64,000 nt of DNA from Hymenobacter cavernae (GTDB taxonomy: Bacteria; Bacteroidota; Bacteroidia; Cytophagales; Hymenobacteraceae): positions 1 to 64,000 of the forward strand of contig NZ_BMHT01000011.1 in the NCBI RefSeq assembly GCF_014641455.1, read 5' to 3'. A program made the position numbers and the translations under genes. The notes under the pieces were generated by a model. The model ran no database searches. It had not been told where the DNA came from and was given only the letters and a program-made list of their open reading frames with translations. Positions 60,085 through 64,000 of this stretch are shown here, in pieces. Each line of letters opens with the position of its first letter. Position 1 is the stretch's first letter.

Positions 60085-60131
60085 TCGTCTGAAAAGACGA
60101 AGCCCCAGCTGGTGATGACAGCTAGGGCTTC
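60085..60131. other. Structured intergenic RNA-like element
   Basis: Two hairpins: TCGTCT-GAAA-AGACGA (60085-60100, GAAA tetraloop) directly joined to a 12-bp stem GAAGCCCCAGCT/AGCTAGGGCTTC (60099-60131, one mismatch). It lies 40 bp before a 39-residue ORF. On the minus strand it could be a terminator, but on either strand it looks like an RNA element. Confidence 0.55.
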
Positions 60132-60170
60132 AGGAAGTGGGTGATTCGAGCACCCTTACTCCCGAGCAAT

Positions 60171-60290
60171 ATGGGTAAACGTGCGAAAGAGAAGCAGACA
60201 AACCTGTTTCTCGTGTCCCTAGAGTTAGTGAAGACGGCACTAGGGGCGGTGATTCGAGCAGTGGTCTCCCACTGGCTGGATCGCCATTAG
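60171..60290 (+). CDS. Micro-ORF (39 aa), basic start and hydrophobic helix
   Basis: The frame MGKRAKEKQTNLFLVSLELV continues KTALGAVIRAVVSHWLDRH: a basic N-terminus and one amphipathic/hydrophobic helix. The DNA before and inside the ORF repeats GTGATTCGAGCA. A terminator follows at 60299. The size and composition recall type I toxins, but no antisense RNA was proven. Confidence 0.45.
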   Translation: MGKRAKEKQTNLFLVSLELVKTALGAVIRAVVSHWLDRH

Positions 60291-60298
60291 AGTAGGTG

Positions 60299-60331
60299 GC
60301 AGGTGGCCCGTGTGGCTGCCTGCCATTTTAC
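60299..60331 (+). terminator. Terminator after the micro-ORF
   Basis: GGCAGGTGGCC pairs with GGCTGCCTGCC (two mismatches) followed by ATTTTAC, 10 bp after the stop. Confidence 0.6.
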
Positions 60332-60395
60332 TGATTGACGCTGGGCTAGCGTCTGCCTGTACAAACATACGCATCCTACGGAAAAAGTCCCTGAC

Positions 60396-60437
60396 TTTCT
60401 AGCAATACTCGCCCAGTTTCTAGTAATACTTGCCTAG
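60396..60437. repeat. Two tandem 21-bp repeats
   Basis: TTTCTAGCAATACTCGCCCAG (60396-60416) is followed directly by TTTCTAGTAATACTTGCCTAG, three changes. A third partial unit TTTTCGCA follows. Lies 56 bp after the stop of the 60.5-kb gene on the minus strand. Confidence 0.75.
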
Positions 60438-60492
60438 TTTTCGCATTTTTCCTTAGCTTCTAGATCATCCAATTGGACGCGATCAGGAAAGG

Positions 60493-61635
60493 TTAGCGTT
60501 GCTTTGACGGGCTAACGGGCTTTGTGCAGTCAATTACGTGTGGCTCAATAAGGTAGCCTTCAACTGGGTAATTTTTGAGGTGATCAGCTAAAAGCTCTGC
60601 TGAGGCATAGCGTGCGGGTAAAGATATGCCGCCCTGCGATTTGTACCAAAGCACTAGGTAGAGGCCGGCCGTCGTCTTCTCAGCCTGCATGTAGGCGACC
60701 AGTTGCTTGCTCATAGCCTTGTCAACCTCCGCATGCTGTGCCTTTTTAATTTCCATGCAGACGTTCAGATCTAGGTAGGTGAAGGTCATGTCGATGGACC
60801 CATCAGCGGCAAAAACTTCCCGGTGAATCTTGATGCTTTTTTGCCGACACGCTGGATCCAGTATCGACCGGATATATTGCTGCACCTCCGTTTCTTTCTT
60901 ATCATCGGTGCATCGTTCGTCTCGCCAGAAGTTCTTGTAGCCGCCCTGTTGCCGGATCGCATGCTCCAGCTCAGTAGTGATTAGATCAGAAATAAAGCGT
61001 AATAACTCGGCGGGTGTAGTAAAGTAGGGTGTTGAATTCTCTACACTAAGCGCCCACTTCTTCTTTTCTAGCTTGATAAACTTGCATATTGCCGCAAACT
61101 GCTTTTTATCATAATGCTCCTCTCGTTGCTTATAAGAAAGCAGTAGCTGCTTTAAATAGGTTACCTTTTTAGCATTGCTGGGTATTGTGTCCAAGTACTC
61201 TTCAATAGCAGTTTGGTTAGTTGTAATAACGCCATGTCTGGCAATATCGACTAGATAGTTAAGTTGGCCATTTAGCTGACTACCTAGGTACAGTTTTGCA
61301 GCCTGCTCTTGTCCACTTCCTATTACTTGGCTTAGAATGCGCTCGACGCTGTCTAAGTGATCTATTGCCATCTCTAATCCTTGGCTAGACATCGTATAGA
61401 CACGGTTCTTCAACCTGGGAAGCGTGTCGATTTCGAGCAGCATTCGAGCTACTGTTGTTCTATGCATAGCCATAGGACTGTCGTCGATAACGGCGAAAAC
61501 TGGGCTGTCGTCGAAGAGCGGGTGTTGAGCTAACTCGAACGCTTTGGCTAGTGCGCTCCTTATCTCCAAAATAGAACGCATACCAGCTGGCTCGTCCAGC
61601 TTTACAGATTTGGCCAAGTACTCAAAGCTTACCAT
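60493..61635 (-). CDS. PD-(D/E)XK-like nuclease-domain protein
   Basis: The 380-residue protein has an N-terminal helical region (1-230). The C-terminal part carries GSIDMTFTYLDLNVCMEIKK at about 285-305, with the spaced Asp and ExK (EIKK) of the PD-(D/E)XK nuclease fold, preceded by KIHREVFAADG. A helix with AMSKQLVAYMQAEKTTAGLY follows, the usual QhxxY-like region. It could be a restriction-type or abortive-infection nuclease. No methyltransferase is present, which argues against a classic R-M system. Family not recognised. Confidence 0.6.
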   Translation of the reverse strand: MVSFEYLAKSVKLDEPAGMRSILEIRSALAKAFELAQHPLFDDSPVFAVIDDSPMAMHRTTVARMLLEIDTLPRLKNRVYTMSSQGLEMAIDHLDSVERILSQVIGSGQEQAAKLYLGSQLNGQLNYLVDIARHGVITTNQTAIEEYLDTIPSNAKKVTYLKQLLLSYKQREEHYDKKQFAAICKFIKLEKKKWALSVENSTPYFTTPAELLRFISDLITTELEHAIRQQGGYKNFWRDERCTDDKKETEVQQYIRSILDPACRQKSIKIHREVFAADGSIDMTFTYLDLNVCMEIKKAQHAEVDKAMSKQLVAYMQAEKTTAGLYLVLWYKSQGGISLPARYASAELLADHLKNYPVEGYLIEPHVIDCTKPVSPSKQR

Positions 61636-61682
61636 AATAGGGAATCTAGAGAGGTAATAGATTGCTGCTATACTGAGCCAGA

Positions 61683-62273
61683 TTATTGCGGAGATGCAGA
61701 AGTGCTACTGGTGGCCACACCTAGGTGCGCGAGGTAGCGGTAAATAGTGGCGCGACCCACATTTAGTAGTTGGGCAATCTCTCCACCATTTCTACCCTGG
61801 AGATAAAGCGTCTTAGCGGCCTCAGCTTTGGCTAGCGCTTCTTTGCTCAGACCTGCTGGCCTCCCTCCTTGCCGGCCACGTGCACGTGCAGCCGTGAGGC
61901 CAGCATTGGTGCGCTCCCGGATAATGTCACGCTCGAACTCGGCCAACGAGGCGAACAGGTTAAACATCAACCGACCTTGGGCTGTGGTAGTATCGAGGTG
62001 GTCTTGCAGGCTGACGAAGTGAATACGCTGCTCTTGGAATCCAGTAACCAGGGTAACTAGATCTTTAAGGGAGCGACCGAGTCGATCTAGTTTCCACACT
62101 ACAATCGTGTCGCCGGTGCGCAGCTGGGTGAGTAGCTGCTTCAGGGCTGGGCGTTCCTTGGCTGAGGATGCCTTCTCCTGCACGATGGTATCACAACCAT
62201 ACTTTTGCAAGGCATCCGTTTGTAGGTGCAGCTGCTGATCAGCAGTGCTCACCCGGGCATAACCAAAAACCAT
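61683..62273 (-). CDS. Pin/Hin-type serine resolvase
   Basis: The 196-residue protein has Ser9 in YARVSTADQ, WKLDRLGRSLKDLV, TAQGRLMFNLFASLAEFERD (E-helix region) and a C-terminal HTH, GEIAQLLNVGRATIYRYLAH. It is a full-length Tn3-resolvase/invertase-type enzyme, distinct from the two small recombinases at 12.6 and 47.3 kb. It could resolve plasmid dimers. Repeats directly upstream of its start (62281-62341) may be its recombination site. Confidence 0.88.
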   Translation of the reverse strand: MVFGYARVSTADQQLHLQTDALQKYGCDTIVQEKASSAKERPALKQLLTQLRTGDTIVVWKLDRLGRSLKDLVTLVTGFQEQRIHFVSLQDHLDTTTAQGRLMFNLFASLAEFERDIIRERTNAGLTAARARGRQGGRPAGLSKEALAKAEAAKTLYLQGRNGGEIAQLLNVGRATIYRYLAHLGVATSSTSASPQ

Positions 62274-62280
62274 AGATTTT

Positions 62281-62341
62281 TCTCATTAAGTCAATACTCG
62301 AAAGATAATGAGAATTAGAATAATGAGAACAAATAATGAGA
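62281..62341. promoter_or_regulatory. TAATGAGA repeat site (possible res site)
   Basis: TAATGAGA occurs at 62306-62313, 62321-62328 and 62334-62341, and inverted (TCTCATTA) at 62281-62288, right before the resolvase ATG. Resolvases bind such repeated subsites both to recombine and to repress themselves. A frame on the minus strand here (62315-62554) is not convincing as a gene. Confidence 0.55.
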
Positions 62342-62600
62342 CCGAGAAAGGATGGGATAGAGGGTGTGCAGGATAGGAGGCATCTCGTTATCAATAAACG
62401 TCCGTTTTAAGAGACGCCCTGCGCTCGACAAATCTAAGGTGATCGAAATCCAGCCAGATAGCCCTATTGTTCCTAACTTATTGTGTGACTCTATATACTG
62501 AGAAAGGGAATCCGTCACTCGCTCTATTTTGAGTAGCGAGCTAGTTTCATCCACTGTTCTACTTTTTTAGTGCAGCAACCGGATTCTCCGCCCTCTGTAT

Positions 62601-63065
62601 TCACAGCCGCTCGTCGAATATGTGGTCAATGACCTGAACAATCTGCGCTTGCTGCATCAGGGGATGTTGCGGATTGAGCAGGATATTGCGCGAGGGCGTA
62701 TGCTTCATCACCACGGAGGGCACGCTGAAGGCTAGCACGGGATAGCTTGGTTGGAGCCGAGGCAACAGGAACTGCGCTAGCCCATTGGGGGCTACTATCT
62801 GGTCCCACCCAGCGGGTAATTCCTCCTCCGCGATGACTTCCACGGAATCCGGAATCTCCAGTTCCACTTGTATCAGCGGCGGCATATCCCGTAAGGGAGT
62901 GCCGTCGGTGTGCACCATCACCTCCAACATCGCCAGTTCCGGCGTGGTAGAGGTATAGAGCAGCGGTGTGCCGACCGGATTCCAGCGGCCGCCCGTCCGA
63001 CGAGAGCCCTCGCCATCCAGGAACGTGTCTACATACCGCTGTTTTTGGAGGCGATATACGCGCAT
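62601..63065 (-). CDS. RES-family toxin (NAD+-degrading type)
   Basis: The 154-residue protein begins MRVYRLQKQRYVD and contains the RES-family motif GGRWNPVGTPLLYTS (25-39) followed by ELAMLEVMVH. SRNILLNPQHPLM comes near the end (S-N-LLNP--P). Members such as RES toxins of Res-Xre modules deplete NAD+. It starts one base after the antitoxin stop. A genuine toxin-antitoxin pair. Confidence 0.88.
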   Translation of the reverse strand: MRVYRLQKQRYVDTFLDGEGSRRTGGRWNPVGTPLLYTSTTPELAMLEVMVHTDGTPLRDMPPLIQVELEIPDSVEVIAEEELPAGWDQIVAPNGLAQFLLPRLQPSYPVLAFSVPSVVMKHTPSRNILLNPQHPLMQQAQIVQVIDHIFDERL

Positions 63066-63066
63066 A

Positions 63067-63603
63067 CTAGCTGTATACGCCGTACTCCAGGCGGCCCAGT
63101 AGTTGATCTACCACCACAAAGCCCGTCGTCATATCCAAGTACGCCAGCGGCGACCGATCATCCAGCACCCGCAGCGGCCGTCGGAGCCAGCGGTTGAATT
63201 TGCCTTGTTCTTCGAACACATCCACACCGTGCTCGGCGAGTTTTTGCAGCAGCACGAGGCGTTCGGATTCCAGCGTGTTCAGGGTACTGTGCTCGGCAAT
63301 GCGCCGGGCCATGGTGCGCTCGGTAACCGATAATAAGCCGGCCTGCTCGGGAATAGTGAGCTCCAGTAGGGCCGCCAGACGCTGAAACTCGGTGAAGGCA
63401 ATTCCCTCCCGGGCCTTATCCACTACCACCCGGTCATCAATCACACCGAAGATACCCCGGTTGAGCCTGCTCAATAGGGAATCTGATGGTTGCCCGACTC
63501 GAGTAGTAGATAGACGCTGTTTTCTTTCAGGGCTGACGCGTTGTACGCGGTCCGGAGAGGGACTTTCCTTCTTGTTTTTACTGGATTGTGTTGTGGTCGC
63601 CAT
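63067..63603 (-). CDS. Xre/MbcA/ParS-type antitoxin
   Basis: The 178-residue protein has a basic N-terminus and a middle HTH-like domain (EFQRLAALLELTIPEQAGLL, then SVTERTMARRIAEHSTLNTL). The C-terminal DUF2384 domain shows VDVFEEQGKFNRWLRRPLRV and SPLAYLDMTTGFVVV. It neutralises the RES toxin downstream and represses their promoter. The pair could help maintain the plasmid. Confidence 0.88.
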   Translation of the reverse strand: MATTTQSSKNKKESPSPDRVQRVSPERKQRLSTTRVGQPSDSLLSRLNRGIFGVIDDRVVVDKAREGIAFTEFQRLAALLELTIPEQAGLLSVTERTMARRIAEHSTLNTLESERLVLLQKLAEHGVDVFEEQGKFNRWLRRPLRVLDDRSPLAYLDMTTGFVVVDQLLGRLEYGVYS

Positions 63604-63740
63604 AGTAGCAGCAATTTGTCAGTAATGATACTGACATTTTTCTACAGTAGAACGTAGGACAGGGAGTATTAGTTTTGAATGCCCGCAACTAGTGAAGTGA
63701 GATGACCTAGTTCGGCAAAAAAGCGTTAGGACGAGGGAGA

Positions 63741-63830
63741 TTTCGAAGGGGTTGGGGCGCGATAGCACAGAGCCAAGTGCCTTCAGGTGCACTGGTTCTT
63801 GCCATTGATCGATGCCAGGAGAAATCAAGC
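63741..63830 (-). pseudogene. IS3-family transposase C-terminal remnant
   Basis: TTTCGAAGGGGTTGGGGCG at 63741 matches TTTCGAAGTGGTTGGGGCG at about 8743, the 3' end of the IS3 remnant there, in the same orientation. The minus-strand frame reads NPFEISLVLTLF, the usual IS3 OrfB end. Nothing else of that element is visible, and the last 170 bp of the window hold no gene I can support. Confidence 0.6.
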
Positions 63831-64000
63831 AGTAACGGCAGGAGTAGAATAGCTTCCGACCCCATAGTTCGTTACATAATCTAATGTCCGATGAGGTAAT
63901 GGTCGCCGCGGTTACTGTTGAGTTTCAAAATAGCTGATCCTGTACTGTCAGGTGGTTCGATAAATGGGAGGAGGTCAGGTTGGGTCTTCCTTGTATGCTG

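Noticed and set aside
62315..62554. 79-residue minus-strand frame
   Set aside because: It runs through the TAATGAGA repeat site upstream of the resolvase and has no recognisable domain.
1..64000. tRNA and rRNA genes
   Set aside because: No cloverleaf with a TTCRA arm or ribosomal RNA sequence was noticed on either strand, consistent with a plasmid.

Overview
The window looks like a large conjugative plasmid, or a plasmid-like integrated element, from a Bacteroidota bacterium close to Hymenobacter. Four things support this: promoters of the TTG / TAnnTTTG type, a Bacteroidetes tra operon (traA-E-F-G-I-J-K-M-N), PorT-like, TonB-like and SusE-era style secreted proteins, and a Rep gene followed by seven 22-bp-spaced iterons. 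Base composition is mosaic. The backbone is moderately GC-rich, while several cargo blocks (0-10 kb, 55.5-56.5 kb) are strongly AT-rich and look recently acquired.

Layout. 0-7 kb is a defence island on the minus strand. It holds a two-gene CBASS operon (CdnE-like cyclic-oligonucleotide synthase plus TIR-STING effector) and a directly abutting AAA+ ATPase / subtilisin-like protease pair, with nested inverted repeats around them. 7-12.5 kb holds orphan genes, an IS3 remnant that truncates a SinR/Cas2-like gene, and a complete IS110-family element inserted into a palindromic repeat. 12.5-16 kb holds a small serine recombinase with a striking inverted repeat in its promoter, a decayed second recombinase, a PorT-like barrel and two REPIN-like 150-bp repeats. 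16-19 kb is the replication and control region: ArdC-type antirestriction protein, a small HTH protein, the Rep protein, and the iteron oriV. 19-22.3 kb holds very small membrane proteins, a DUF2442 protein and a DUF2971 gene split by an IS3 element.

22.3-33.4 kb is one long minus-strand conjugation operon read from a clear promoter at 33.5 kb. It contains traA (ParA-like), two accessory genes, traE, traF, the traG VirB4 ATPase, three tandem traI-like paralogues, traJ, traK, traM and traN; traL is not seen. An AT-rich CATAA repeat field and a probable oriT (33.6-34.2 kb) separate it from a plus-strand mobilisation operon: relaxosome protein, MOBP-type relaxase, coupling protein (T4CP) and an HTH regulator. 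A DUF3945 protein and a toprim/primase-like protein follow.

41-56.5 kb is accessory cargo: poorly characterised secreted or lipoproteins, an ATP-grasp protein, DUF416, a GH2 beta-galactosidase-like enzyme, another serine recombinase of the 12.6-kb type, and short palindromic repeats between genes. A TonB-like gene at 56.7-58.2 kb sits between 37-bp inverted repeats with a matching TACTTT flank on each side, so it looks like a transposed cargo unit. 58.8-63.6 kb is a second stress/defence-type block: a RelA/SpoT-domain protein, a structured intergenic RNA-like element with a 39-residue ORF, a PD-(D/E)XK-like protein, a Pin/Hin-type resolvase with its repeat site, and a RES-Xre toxin-antitoxin pair.

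The best candidates for new biology are the AAA+/subtilase module, the IS110 element splitting a REP-like palindrome with a duplicated 97-bp leader, the shared promoter-IR architecture of the two small recombinases, and the RelA-domain/structured RNA/micro-ORF block. All function calls are from reading motifs by eye; no database search was run.
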